A stretch of DNA of 64,000 nucleotides from Bolinopsis microptera (GCF_026151205.1 NC_087081.1:7001246-7065245); one strand, 5' to 3'; positions 44,800 through 56,860 are shown, counted from the first letter of the stretch. Notes: generated by a model from the letters alone, not told the origin. Translations and numbers: made by a program.

Positions 44800-45580
44800 C
44801 TTGCGCCAAGTTTAAAAAAGAAAAATCCTCACTTAGATGAGCACATTATTGAAAAAGAAGTGCTATATTACTTTAACTCTAAATTTTGGCATAAAATGAG
44901 AACGAGAGTGTCCGCGAACCTTTACCGTAGACGTTATCTTCCGTAAACGCGTTTTCTATTCGAATCACGATTTTTCGCGGTTGCCGCGACATATCGCGAT
45001 TGTCTCCACGAATATCTCAGCCCAAAAATTACGTTTTTCTATTCCCAGAAAACCTTACCGCCTGCTGGGCTTGCTAGAGGTGATAGATTTTCAACAGCAC
45101 GTTTGGTGTCGCGCGTCACGTCAAGTTTACCTTTCGCTCGCTGCATTGAGCCTAGTAGTCATGACAACGACATTTTTTTGCAAAGTTTAAAAGCTGTGAT
45201 CTTTTATTTAGCCCAAAATCAAACTTTTCGGTTTAATTCAGAATCTACGTCGTCCCAAATTTGGCTCCTGGGGAGCCAACTGTAAATTCACGAGACAGAA
45301 ATTTTGTTGAAAACCGGAAGGTTCTATTTATTTTACTTTTGGAGATACACCCCAGCTGGTAGGGTTTGCTGGGTATCACCCGTTAAAACACTCGCAACGT
45401 AACATAACAATTAAAAGCACGTGTGGCGATGAATGATCATTCATTATCTGGGGCCGGGGCCCTTAACGTGTGAAACTCGTAAAAATAAAATTAAAAATAT
45501 GAATATCTGTTCCATATATTAGGACCGTCGACGGTCCGACTCGGCGCGCGTCCTGGTAGGTTCAAGGTTGTAAACCTACA
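44800..45580. repeat. Dispersed-repeat segment right of the LTR element
   Basis: 45210-45375 matches 34436-34600, and GTATCACCCGTTAA at 45373 matches 33045. 45521-45580 is an inverted copy of 33144-33197 and contains the 16-bp palindrome GGACCGTCGACGGTCC. No gene supported; frames at 44981-45285 lack domains. Confidence 0.75.
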
Positions 45581-46302
45581 ATTAGCAGCAGTTAGCAGCA
45601 GTTTCTTTGCACTATAGTCCTCCTTTTGCCTGTGTCCTGTGTTTAGTCTTTAAATGCTTTTTCATAAATTCCCTAGATGCTAGACCGATCCTTTTGATAT
45701 GATTTGTTAACATATATCATTTATGGTCTAAATTGTAAATGGCATTTTCTAGAAAATTTGAAATTACTAGCTCAATTGTATATAAAATAGAGTTAAGTGT
45801 ATTTGAAAACAAATAAAAGTCTTCCATTTTGTTTTGATCATAACATTAGTACTAATATTTGTAATTAGTATTAGTACTTTTTTTCTTTTTCTTTTTCCTC
45901 CTTGTCCTCCTAGCATTATCAAAACAAAAGACACCACACTTCAGATGTTCTTCAAAGTCGAAATCGTGGGCTGTCCTGACCTGAGATGTACAGTTTTTAT
46001 CGAACGAAGGACACAAATCTTGTAATATTTGATACTATCGATAACACTTAAATTCCTCGATATGTGAAAAAACATGAAGTCCAGTTGTAAATGATTTTAA
46101 AGCGGTTTGATTTTATGTTATCATACAGTATACTCCACACACAGGAGGACTATAGTGCAAAGAAACTGCTGCTCACTGCTGCTCACTGCTGCTAACTGCT
46201 GCTCACTGCTGCTAACTGCTGCTATGGGTGAGCAGCAGTGAGCAGCAGTGAGCAGCAGTGAGCAGCAGTGAGCAGCAGTTTCTTTGCACTATAGTCCTCC
46301 TG
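45581..46302. mobile_element. Foldback element with CTGCTG-type arms
   Basis: AGCAGCAGTTTCTTTGCACTATAGTCCTCC occurs at about 45593-45623 and again at about 46271-46301. Its inverse (starting GGAGGACTATAGTGCAAAG) is at 46144-46172. The second and third form a near-perfect hairpin with arms of about 75 bp (46143-46223 and 46229-46302), built from a 9-bp AGCAGTGAGC/ACTGCTGCT-type repeat plus the 30-bp unique end. The ~500-bp body is 45632-46138. The right arm comes within 50 bp of the stop codon of the gene at 46347. Confidence 0.8.
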
Positions 46303-46346
46303 TGCACAGTTTTCAGTTTGTAACAATACCTCGTCTTTGTTAACAG

Positions 46347-49300
46347 TTAGTGGGATATCCGTCGTTTTTGTCGGAAAACAATGACACCCCTTCTTGGGTC
46401 CAGCATATCTGGAGCATCTGAAATATGTCACTACTGTGAGCTTGTTTCTGTTTTTCAACTAGAAATATTCATTATATATAATATTTATATATTTCTTTAA
46501 AAATAACCATTGTCTGAAATCTAGGTAAACTATAGGTAAAAATATAATATTAATCATAAGCTAAAATGTACTAACCTTTGTATTCTAAATGGGGAAAAGA
46601 AGAAACATTGTCAGTCAGTCGAGAAAATTGTCAGTCAGGCTCCTCCCGAAAATAAATTACTACTGAATAAATGCCAATAGTGGCGAGGGAAGTGAAACAT
46701 ATTTGTTTCGACACGTGCCAGTGACTTTGGGTTTTAGTTAATCAATAATAAAGCAAGCTGATTGCTTAACTGTGTGACGTGTCAAAACAAATGATCATTC
46801 CACAAGTATCCACATCTATTAAATTATGTGTATTATTATAAGTATAACATAGATCACCTGTTAACGGTGTGTCGACGGCGGTTATAAAGCCCCAGTTGTC
46901 CGGACGCGATGGAAGAACGAGCACTTTCCGGGATCCACCTCGAAACCAAACTGCAATCCGAGCTTTCCTGATTGGAATAGTGTGTGAGTTTTTATCAAGA
47001 TGCACATTTGAAGTTATTGACGATAATAACTCAGCAAAATAGTTCCAATCACGTCACACGTGCTATACTGCTAAGGTAGTAGTAAGAAGAATGTTGTGAT
47101 AAACTGTTACAGTCGTTACCTTTTCTTCCTGCACAGCCAGATCTTGAATCTCATATCCCTGGTCAGGATACCTTAGCAAATGGTTCCCTGGCTGGTAATC
47201 CACATTCTGAGAAATCAATCTCAAGCACCGAAATGTAAAAAAAGAGACACGGCATGCAAAAGTATTTATTCGGATAGACCCTGCGGTTTTTAATTTTGTT
47301 TGATAACCCGAGTAATAGCGCAAATTCTCACTCAGTACGCAGAAAAATCTGTAATGAATATATAATAATACATAATAATATATAATAATACATAATAATA
47401 TATAATAATTATATATAATCTTCTTTGTATGCATTGGAAACTAACCGGGTCGTTGAATCCGATGACGATAGGACACACATCTATTTGACTAAGCTGAGCG
47501 GACGTCCTACATTCCACTTTGATCTTAATCGTGGATCTTGATTCTGAAAAGATGCTTCAATGGTTTCTGTTTACTGGTTACCAGGTCAATATATTTTGGA
47601 TGCAATGCTTGTGCAATGTGCATGCTGGCAGCTTGATTTGGGTACTGCCTAACTGATTTACTTTAATAATTAAACAAATATAACGTACATTATTAATTGA
47701 CTGCTGTAAAAAAGGAAATTAAGTGTGAGCCACTAACCCGGGGGTATATGAGTGACGGTGCAGTTTTTAGGGGGGCACTGTGTCCACTGTGTATCCCAAG
47801 TGTAGCTTAACCTGCAACCACGTACCTTCATCCTATGGGACATTTAGTTTTGTATATGGTATTGAAACTTTGATATCATCTCCCGACTCCCAATCTTAAC
47901 TTTTCAAATATTAATGCATCACTCAGCCGTCAATTTACGCAGTACGCACCTTTGATCCAAAACGAAATGGTTAAAGGTGGAGATGTGATTATCTTCAACC
48001 ACTGCCACAGTAGAGACGTAGTGACGTCCTAAAAAAAATATCACTGTAAAGCATCAAGTTGATAAATTATAGACCTGATCATATTTGTCAAATACAATAT
48101 TTTAATTAATTATGGATGGATAGCGAGGACCGGGGATTATGATTAAAACAGAAATATTCCAAATTTGAAAATGCATAGTTCATGTGAGCAAAATATTTTC
48201 TTGAGATTACAGATTAAACCAAAATACAATAGTCCCACAATTGCTTAAATTCTAAACTAAAACTCAACTGGGTTCTCCTGTGTCACCAAATAACACCAAG
48301 AAGTTTTTGAGGATGAAACTTTGCTCTTTGAAGTATTTTTAGATTGTTATATTGTTATATTTTTATATTTGTACATTGACCTACTGGAATGTGGTTGGTA
48401 GAGCTGGTGTCAAGCTCAGGTCGATCCAACGATAAGCATGTGTGACCTTCGGCACTTGAAACCTCCTCAAGCCTCCACTTATTTATTTATTATTATATTG
48501 TTAGATTTTGCCGTAAAAAACAAATAGTTGTTTTATTGAATAGTTGTTTATTGACGTCTGTTTCAGAGGAGTCCATGCCGTCTATATTCAAAATCAAACT
48601 GTTCAAAGTTAAAACTAAGTTAACAAAAATTATGATTAATGGCAAGGTACTTTTATTATTTTATTAGTATTTCAGATAACTTGAAAAATACAGTATATAA
48701 CAAAACGTAATAACGAAGTTATAATAACGAAAACCGAAGAAGGTATTCTATTCACCCCATGGTTGGTCTGCGGTTTCATTACCACGACTACGCGGCTTTG
48801 ATAAAAGGTAATTTATAAATTGTCCAGTTTACTCAAACCGGATTAGGAATTTAGAGCATTACAGCGAGAACGTATTTAATATTGCTTAGGTCTATACTAA
48901 CATTTTAGGTCAACTCTTCAAGAAATGATATTTTTAAAAATTTAGAAACCATGAGCTTAGTTTGGACGGAGTGCTACTTCCAATTCAAGGACGGATGGTT
49001 CCAGCATGACGGAGGCTGGGCAAAGCCTACGGGACCCCAGTCGCCTGATGAGAAGAGGGGGTACTCGTCATCCGACCAGATTTATTAGTCAACAGATCAT
49101 CCATGTTGACCCTGCTTCCAACAAGTCCAATCCAGTCAATTATTGCAAACAGTTTTTACGTTTTGGAACAAGGAACGTTCTATCTCTTGTCAGTTCATTT
49201 ACACAGCTTTACCAACTTACTAACTTAGTCAAAACATTGATCAGTACAGATTGGATCTTTTGGGGATTACCGAGACTCACATGCCTGGATCTGGCGCCAC

Positions 49301-52300
49301 TCTACTGGACAATGGCAGTCTACTCATCCATTCCAGTAGAGTCGACAGGATCAAGATACAGGGAGTCGGCCTCAGTCTTTCAAAACGAATCAGAAACTCC
49401 CTGATATCGTTCACTCCCACATCGGAGAGGGTTTTAACTGATAGGCTGCATAGTAAGCAAATCAACATTTCTGTTGTTGTGGCCTATGCTCTGCAACTGA
49501 GGGTGCAGAGGAGAGTGAGAAAGATAAGTTTTATAGGACACTCACAGACACATTTGATGGGCTACCACGTCACGATATCATGTTACTGCTCGGCGATTTT
49601 AATGCTAAAGTAACATCAGGCAGATATGGAAGTGAAGCGGTCATCGGTGGGGAATCACTCCATAGCTCATCAAATGACAACGGGACAAGACTTGTGGATT
49701 TCTGTGCGACGAAGACCAAGGATCTATTGATTCAGCGGGCACAGTTTAAGCGCAGAGACCCAAACTCGGACGCTAACAGGTGAGAGTATTATAAACTTAA
49801 TAAGTTAGTCAAGAAAAGCAGCAAGCTAGACGACAATAACTGGGCAGTTAGAGTAGCTACTTATCTTGAGGAAGCAGCGAGCAAAGGTCAGCAGCGTGAG
49901 GTATGGGCAGATCAAGAAGATCTCTGGTAGGAACAAGACGCCTCAAGCATCTTATGTCCGGGACAAGGACGGTAGGAAGATCACGGATCCCCAACAGCAG
50001 AGGGATAGGTGGAAGGAGCACTTTACTGAACATCTGAATCCTCCATTATCAAGTGTCGACCTAGCCGACCTTGATACAGTACCACCCCAACCCCACTTTG
50101 ACTCTCTATCTCTTGTTCGGATGGACCACCCACCAGAGACGAGATTAATTATTCCCTGACAAAGCTTAAGAACCACAAAAGACCAGGCGTGGACGGGATA
50201 ACTACGAGCAACTGAAGTATGGTGCGAGTGCTCTAGTTGACTAACTAGAGTGTCTACTCAAGAAAGTGTGGGAAGAAGAGACTGTTCCTGAAGATTGGTT
50301 TAAGGGTGTGATCATTGTTATTGGGAAGAAAGGGGACAATTCAGTCTGCGGGAACAACAGAGGGATCACTTTAAGGTCTACAGCATCCAAGCTTTTTCAG
50401 ATGATTCTCGGTTACATGCTGGTATGGAGTGTCTTCTCAGGGAGAATCAGTGCGGATTTAGACAGAACCGCTCATGTATTGATCAGATTTATTCTCCCCG
50501 AACTATTATTCATAACTGTCTTGAGTTTAACATTCCTCTTTACATTAATTTTGTCGATTAAGGCAGCGTTTGATTCTATCAGAAGGGACTTTATTTGGTG
50601 CAGTATGAGACACTATGGGCTGCCTGAAAAATATATCAGAATATTTCAGTCATTTTTTGAGGGGTACAATGAGTGCAGTGAGGGTTAATGGGGAGCTGAC
50701 AGACTGGTTTGATGTTAACTCAGGCACAGGTCAGAGTGACATTCAAGCACCTCCTGTCTTTAATTTCTGCCTAAACTTTTCTGCATTTCTGGCTGAGACC
50801 AACAAGACCATCAGTCGAGGCGCAGTGCTGCAGATGGAGATGAAGAGGTCGAGGAAAAGGTCATTCTGGACACCGATTATGCTGATGACATGGCTATTAT
50901 GGACAACTCAGGGGAAGGCCTACGGCCCTACAGGAGTCAACTGATCTATTAGTTCATTAAAGCTCCTACGCTGGGCTCAGAATAAATGCAAAGAAGACCC
51001 AACGCATGGCTGTAAGCAAGTGCGCCTCCCAGCGACCTTTCATTAAGGATGACTGTATTGAGCTGTCGGTTGAGGGTGAACCCGTTGAGCAGGTTAGCAA
51101 CTTTGTCTACCTGGGTGCAACTATCAGTGGGGATGGGACAATCGACAGAGACCTGGGTGTCCGTATCCAGAAGGCTAATGGCCAGCTCTGGAACATTTGA
51201 AATAGCAGAACTATAAAGACTCCAATCAAGATCAGGATCTATAAGGCTGCTGTCCTCACCATCTTGTTGTATGGAGCTGAAGTCTGGAACACCACCAAAA
51301 AGCAGATGAAACGCCCTGAGGTTTTCCATCAGACCTCCTTAAGAAGGATCCTTAGGATTAAATGGTTCTTTCATGTGTCCAACGAAAAAGTTCTTAGGAG
51401 GGCTGGCATCAAGTCAGTCAGACTTTCATCAGTGCTGCCAGGCTACGTTGGTATGGACATGTAGTTAGAATGCCAGACTATAGACTACCGAGGTTTCTGT
51501 TGAACTGGAAGCCAAATCATGGAAAGAGGTCAAAGGGCAGACCCCGAAAGAATTGGAAGACCTGCGTACTCAAAGATGCTGCTAAGTTTACAGGTGTTGA
51601 AAACATCGACAACAACACAACAGACGCTTTGGCTACCAACCGAGTACAGTGGAGACATATGTTACGCCGCCAACACAATGTGTGTGATGCAGGCCACTCC
51701 AACGACTAGGAGGAGACCTTACCATGTAACATGTATGTACTATGTATGTATGAGCTTAGTTTCATATAATTATACGGAAATAACCGCCTTTAACCGCCTA
51801 TAACCGCCAATAACCGCATATAACCACAAATAGCCTCTTATGTAAATTACTTTAAATTAACACAATCCAAAAGGGATCAATTTGGAATATCAGATACTTT
51901 TAACAAAACTTACGTTTGTTGTCCAATTAAAGATAATTATCGATTGCAAGCCAAAATCATGGAACATTATGTTGATCTACCAGGTGCCATGATTGACCCG
52001 TATTCTCGTAAATCTTACCACTTTCTTTAGTGCATGGCTCCGATGGCCAGAATGCTATCCCTTTAGTCCTCTGTACTGGGTTCCTTCTCAGAGCAGTCAT
52101 CACCTCCCCATAGTGCTTCATTGAGCAACAGCAGGCTCCCTGAACAGTGAACAGTGAACACGTTGGTAATGTGTGGACAATTATATGTTTTGTACGAGTT
52201 ACCATGGTTACCATTTTCAGTTGAAATGTTTAGCCAACTTTTAGCCAGGTTATTTTTGGTCATTTGATTTTCAGATGCATTTTAAATTTATGAAATGTGT

Positions 52301-52381
52301 AACTTGTTAACTTACCTTGATTTTCTGATCACATGACCAAGCAGGTACTATGAGCATCACCACCACGAAAATTATAGACAT
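46347..52381 (-). CDS. Seven-exon gene for an unrecognised secreted protein
   Basis: I assembled this from splice signals. Exons (minus strand): 52381-52316, 52139-52019, 48028-47950, 47536-47446, 47206-47120, 47029-46858, 46417-46347. All junctions are GT-AG and phases agree at every join; the total is 687 bases (228 residues plus stop). Exon 1 encodes a signal peptide (MSIIFVVVMLIVPAWSC) and ends at GTAAGT. Exon 2 begins GACCCSMKHYGE. Later landmarks are YVSTVAVVEDNH, IKIKVECRTSAQL, DVCPIVIGFNDP, ARIAVWFRGGSRKVLVLPS and the end DMLDPRRGVIVF...RISH. There are seven cysteines (17, 25-27, 58, 98, 110), all in the first half; no membrane segment or N-glycosylation sequon was noticed. Family not recognised. 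Exon 4 and 6 acceptors were chosen partly by phase. A LINE occupies much of intron 2. Confidence 0.6.
48977..51712 (+). pseudogene. Dead RTE-like LINE in intron 2 of the secreted-protein gene
   Basis: Plus-strand frames, broken by frameshifts and stops, give an apurinic-type endonuclease (LLGITETHMPGSGATLL, then IMLLLGDFNAKV with the GDFN motif), then a reverse transcriptase (NNRGITLRSTASKLFQMI; AAFDSIRRDFIW; a YADD box read as DTDYADDMAIMD around 50866-50905; VYLGATISGDG), and a C-terminal block (LLYGAEVWNTTKKQ, RWYGHVVRM, GKRSKGRPRKNW). Order and motifs fit RTE-type non-LTR elements. It lies antisense to the host gene. At least four frame breaks rule out activity. Confidence 0.85.
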
Positions 52382-52576
52382 AATTAAATCTGGTTAAATT
52401 AACTAATTAATTTACTGATCGACCAATAAAAGAGCTAGGAACGTTTAGTTAATTGGGTGGAAGCATAATTCCGTCTATCTAAAATAGTGATTTAATATAA
52501 TCGTAATATGGATCATATGGTTGTTATGAAATATAAAACGTTACAAGTTAAACAAAATAGATTTAGATCAGTGAAA
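52382..52576. promoter_or_regulatory. Short divergent intergenic region
   Basis: 195 bp between the minus-strand start at 52381 and a possible plus-strand start at 52577. AT-rich, with no TATA I can place with confidence. A bidirectional promoter if the plus-strand exon is real. Confidence 0.3.
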
Positions 52577-52765
52577 ATGGCGAACAAGGAACAAATGATA
52601 AGCACTGAAAAAAGTGTAAGCTTAGTTCGTCTGTTAAGACTTAATCAAAGATTAAAAGAAAATTCTTCCGTCAGCGTAAATAGATTAAGCGAAGCACACG
52701 TATTCATAATCATCGATTCAGATTTACAAGAAGAGAAAAAGGTACAAGAGCATACGACGCTCTGA
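52577..52765 (+). CDS. Candidate first exon or small ORF, unknown product
   Basis: An ATG in good context (AAAATGGCG) opens a frame MANKEQMISTEKSVSLVRLL... that is lysine/serine-rich and ends at 52765. GAAAAAG before GTACAA at 52741 could be a donor, making this a first exon. It is head-to-head with the secreted-protein gene. No domain recognised; could be chance. Confidence 0.3.
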   Translation: MANKEQMISTEKSVSLVRLLRLNQRLKENSSVSVNRLSEAHVFIIIDSDLQEEKKVQEHTTL

Positions 52766-52992
52766 CTTCACAATCTTCATAGGTGTAACCATCTTACCAT
52801 TGGAACTAAATTAACGGAACTAAAGTACAACACACACTTAACTTGACACTAATTGTGGATGGCATAGTTAATGCTATAATAGTAAAGCAGTAAAATGTTT
52901 CGGCATCCTTTGTTGATATATACCTACCCCCGACAGATTGGGGAAGTGATGGCTGATGCAGTTGCAAGTTAGTAATAATCCAAGCTGATAAA

Positions 52993-53315
52993 TTACTCAC
53001 AAAAAGGATGGTTCACAAAGTTTCATTTTGCTGCTTCCGAAACATTCAAAAAAAGAGTGGAAGTTAGTAAGAAGTGAGAAGTACAAAAAGGATGGTTCAC
53101 ATAAAGTTTCATTTTGCTGCTTCCGAAACATTCAAATAAAAAGTGGAAATTAGTAAGAAGTGAGAAGCACAAAAAGGATGGTTCACAAAGTTTCATTTTG
53201 CTGCTTCCGAAACATTCAAATAAAGAGTGGAAGTTAGTAAGAAGTGAGAAGCACAAAAAGGATTGTTCACAAAGTTAAATTTTACTACTTCCGAAACATC
53301 TTACTATATATAAAG
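52993..53315. repeat. 84-86 bp tandem repeat, 3.5 copies
   Basis: ACAAAAAGGATGGTTCAC recurs at 53001, 53085, 53171 and 53255, followed by TTTTGCTGCTTCCGAAACAT and AAGTTAGTAAGAAGTGAGAA blocks. The minus-strand open frame here is repeat-derived. Confidence 0.9.
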
Positions 53316-53346
53316 CAAGACGATATATAAAGATATATACAAATTG

Positions 53347-53424
53347 AAACGCGAATCAAATAGGTAATAATTATTTTAGTCTCTTGAGTCTCGACACCAC
53401 TTTATGGTTAGACGGGTTCCTGCA
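53347..53424 (-). repeat. Dispersed repeat, copy 2
   Basis: Reverse-complement copy of 2813-2891. Confidence 0.75.
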
Positions 53425-54425
53425 AGTTCAAATACAGAGTGGGAGTTAGTAAAAGTAAAATGTTAATGTTAACAACAGGATAGGGCTCCGATATTCTAAG
53501 AATAAGAACTAAGAAGCAACAACTACGGCACAGTTGGGACTTTGGTCTTGGACATTGGATAATAAACTTAAATGAGCCAAATATACTTACTTTGATACTG
53601 TAATGAGGTTTAGCCAGAATGTCAGGGCCATCGTACATCACGTACACCACCCGAATGATGAAAATATTTTACCATATTATACCAAAGAGCAAACCCCGAC
53701 TACATTGCATGTTATTAGAAGGCGTCCCGCATTTCTCCACGAAGAGCAGAAACGGCAGCTGCAAGATTGAAAATAATATATCAAACTATCAAACTCTGAC
53801 ACGTACAAAACCAGCCGATCATCATTGCTCAATTAACAGCTGTTAGTTAACTTGAAGTAATAGTGAATTGACGAAATTGCCATCTGATTACGACAATGCG
53901 CGCATCTTGAGAAGTTGAGATATATCAGTAAAGCCTGGGGATTGGGGAAGTGATGGCTGCAGATGAAAGTTAGTAATAATCTAAGCTGATAGATTACTGA
54001 CTTACTATAATTAGTGTCAAAACATTGATAATCCTTTAAAAATGTCCGTTCAATTTGGCTAATTTTATAATTACATTGCAATAGAAAACATTATTGGATA
54101 TCGTTTGCAACTTTTTCTGAGTATTTTTACGCGATCAAACATGATAACATGGATGGAGATGAAGATATATACAAATTACCAAGGATTTGGCGTCACACCA
54201 CAAAAACAATATCTTTCTAAGTTTTCTTTTACAATATTTAGGAATTTGGGAATTAATTATATTTGAATCGACAAATTTATCTCGAAATATCGTGACACTT
54301 TCATACACGAGAGAGAACATAATGGTTGTGCTGAGTGGGTCAATGAAGCTGGAGTAATAATATGTTCCCGTAAACTTGTGCAGTCGTGGACCTTATCTTG
54401 CAGTTTTGTGATTTCTTCCATCTGT
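53425..54425 (-). other. Region with exon-like fragments, unresolved
   Basis: On the minus strand, VVYVMYDGPDILAKPHYS ends at a good GTAAGT donor (53588-53582 region) but no AG acceptor precedes it in frame. A segment after TTACAG at ~54418 opens MEEITKLQDKVHDC and runs 55 codons to a stop. A short segment follows CTTGCAG at ~53762. These may belong to a decayed or unrecognised gene. 53937-54000 also resembles 52935-52998 (GATTGGGGAAGTGATGGCTG), a local duplication. Confidence 0.3.
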
Positions 54426-55121
54426 AATAAACTATTTTATGTTATTGTAAAAGGTTGAGGGAAAGCCACGAAGTTACAACACTGATCAATATGCATGGGA
54501 AAACGTTGTATGCGCCTAAGATGAGAAGTACGTACCGTTTCCGGCTTAAAGTACGTAATACGGTACAAGGTTTTTTATCAGTACGTACCGTACAACCACT
54601 TTAAAGTACGACATTTTTCTGAAAAAAACGGTGTCCGCTTTTTACCTTATTTGTATAACTATATTGTTGTAAAATTGGCAGGTATGTATGCAATTTTCGA
54701 ACCACGATTTTGGTGCCAGTGAATGCTAAAGTCGAATTAAACAATTTTCAAGTCAATAAATAAATTTTAATAACTGCAATTATACTCAATAGGAGTACGT
54801 ACACTGTACAGTCATACAGTCTAATGATGGAAATAAGAATGCGGCGACATAATAAGTTTAGGTGCCCGTAGCGCCATTTCAAGTGTTCCTGTTAGTGTTA
54901 TTATTTTGTCAGTGATGTAGTGCATTCCTTGAGCCGTGGGAACCATTAAGATGTAGTGTCAGTGACATAAATATGGTGCACGTGTCTTGTAATAGTTAAA
55001 GTTTAATAGTTTAGGCCTCAAAAATTTGAGCAGTGTGAGAATTTCAATTTTTGTTTTTTTGTGTTCGTATAGTTTGTGGTGTGTTTAATATAACGTCAGT
55101 TTAAGATACTACACTAAGTTT
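54426..55121. other. Intergenic, nothing recognised
   Basis: AT-rich with ACGTACCGT-type short repeats at 54530-54600. No gene supported. Confidence 0.5.
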
Positions 55122-56860
55122 CATGTCATCGGCACACGAGCTGCATGAGCAGCCCTACCGGACACAAAAATAAAATATATATCCACCAGCGTGCGCTTTT
55201 TCGCATAGCGGGCTCTCACCAGCCCGCTGTCAAAGGGCCCGATATCTCTACAGCCCGCTCATGATATAGCCCGCTAACAAGTGACATTTAATTTGACCAG
55301 TAGCAATATAGCCCGGAGTTCTCTAAAATATTTTCAGTTTCTGTATCGTCTCCATGTGAAATTCCTTATTACACTGACTATATTATATACATTTTATTTT
55401 TGTGTCCGGTAGGGCTGCTCATGCAGCTCGTGAGCAGACGACATGATACTTTGATATATATCAAAGTTATTATAACACACTACATGATAATACACATCAG
55501 CACTATAATCCCCCTATATTATTGATATTCATCGTCACTGACATAATACATTCATTATTCCCACGGCCCAGGAATGCAGTGCATCTCCAGCCCCTATATA
55601 CGACACAGCCCTTTATGATTGGCTTACATTGAACACGTGACGTGTTACCATGGTTACTAAAATTAGTGGCGACCTTTTTCTATAGTTGACTTTTATACAA
55701 GCTCCATTGTTTATTTATAAAATTATATATTAACTGTAATACGCCCGCTGGTGGATATAATCCACATCACCTCGACCCGCGGGCGGAAAAATCGTATAGC
55801 ACTCGGGCCCGATGGGCCCTCCGTGCTATACGAAAATATGTCCTCCTCGGGCTAGCGCCCTCGGGGACATATGAAATATTGCACGCGCGTGCGCGTGCAA
55901 TATTTTGTTCCGCCCACGAGTCTCCGGTGATATGTATATATATCCACCAGCGTGCGCTTTTTCGCATAGCGGGCTCTCACCAGCCCGCTGTCAAAGGGCC
56001 CGATATCTCTACAGCCCGCTCATGATATAGCCCGCTAACAAGTGACATTTAATTTGACCAGTAGCAATATAGCCCGGAGTTCTCTAAAATATTTTCAGTT
56101 TCTGTATCGTCTCCATGTGAAATTCCTTATTACACTGACTATATTATATACATTTTATTTTTGTGTCCGGTAGGGCTGCTCATGCAGCTCGTGAGCAGAT
56201 GACATGATACTTTGATATATATCAAAGTTATTATAACACACTACATGATAATACACATCAGCACTATAATCCCCCTATATTATTGATATTCATCGTCACT
56301 GACATAATACATTCATTATTCCCACGGCCCAGGAATGCAGTGCATCTCCAGCCCCTATATACGACACAGCCCTTTATGATTGGCTTACATTGAACACGTG
56401 ACGTGTTACCATGGTTACTACAATTAGTGGCGACCTTTTTCTATAGTTGACTTTTATACAAGCTCCATTGTTTATTTATAAAATTATATATTAACTGTAA
56501 TACGCCCGCTGGTGGATATAATCCACATCACCTCGACCCGCGGGCGGAAAAATCGTATAGCACTCGGGCCCGATGGGCCCTCCGTGCTATACGAAAATAT
56601 GTCCTCCTCGGGCTAGCGCCCTCGGGGACATATGAAATATTGCACGCGCGTGCGCGTGCAATATTTTGTTCCGCCCGCGAGTCTCCGGTGATATGTATAT
56701 ATATATCTCCGGGCTATATTATTATATCGCCCGATGGTATAGCGGGCTCCCGCTATATCAGCGGGCTGTTACAGCGGACCGGGATATATCATGTCTTCTA
56801 ACTAGCGGGCTGCGCGGGCCTGCTGGCGCAAATATAGCCTGCTGGTGGATATACTATGTA
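55122..56860. repeat. 761-bp tandem duplication with hairpins
   Basis: 55178-55938 is repeated at 55939-56696 with few differences (for example GCAGACGAC/GCAGATGAC, CTAAAATT/CTACAATT), followed by a partial third unit to ~56855. Each unit starts TATATCCACCAGCGTGCGC and contains the inverted form CGCTGGTGGATATA (~55747-55760). Near each unit's end are three adjacent hairpins: CGTATAGCAC/GTGCTATACG, ATATGTCC/GGACATAT and AAATATTGCACGCG/CGCGTGCAATATTT. A 55-bp inverted pair (55122-55177 with 55391-55446) frames the first third of unit 1 only. Short open frames in it are not genes. Looks like a non-autonomous element inserted twice or tandemly amplified. Confidence 0.85.

Noticed and set aside
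33144..45580. Giant Polinton/Maverick-type element between inverted repeats
   Set aside because: No DNA polymerase B, integrase, ATPase or capsid frames inside. The repeat also occurs as a direct copy at 32979.
46222..46990. Alternative reading of the last two exons of the secreted-protein gene (ESSDCSLVSRWIP..., then RCSRYAGPKK...)
   Set aside because: It is also phase-compatible but runs into the foldback repeat for its C-terminus. The chosen frame uses an upstream acceptor, stays open for 57 codons and ends at a stop before the repeat.
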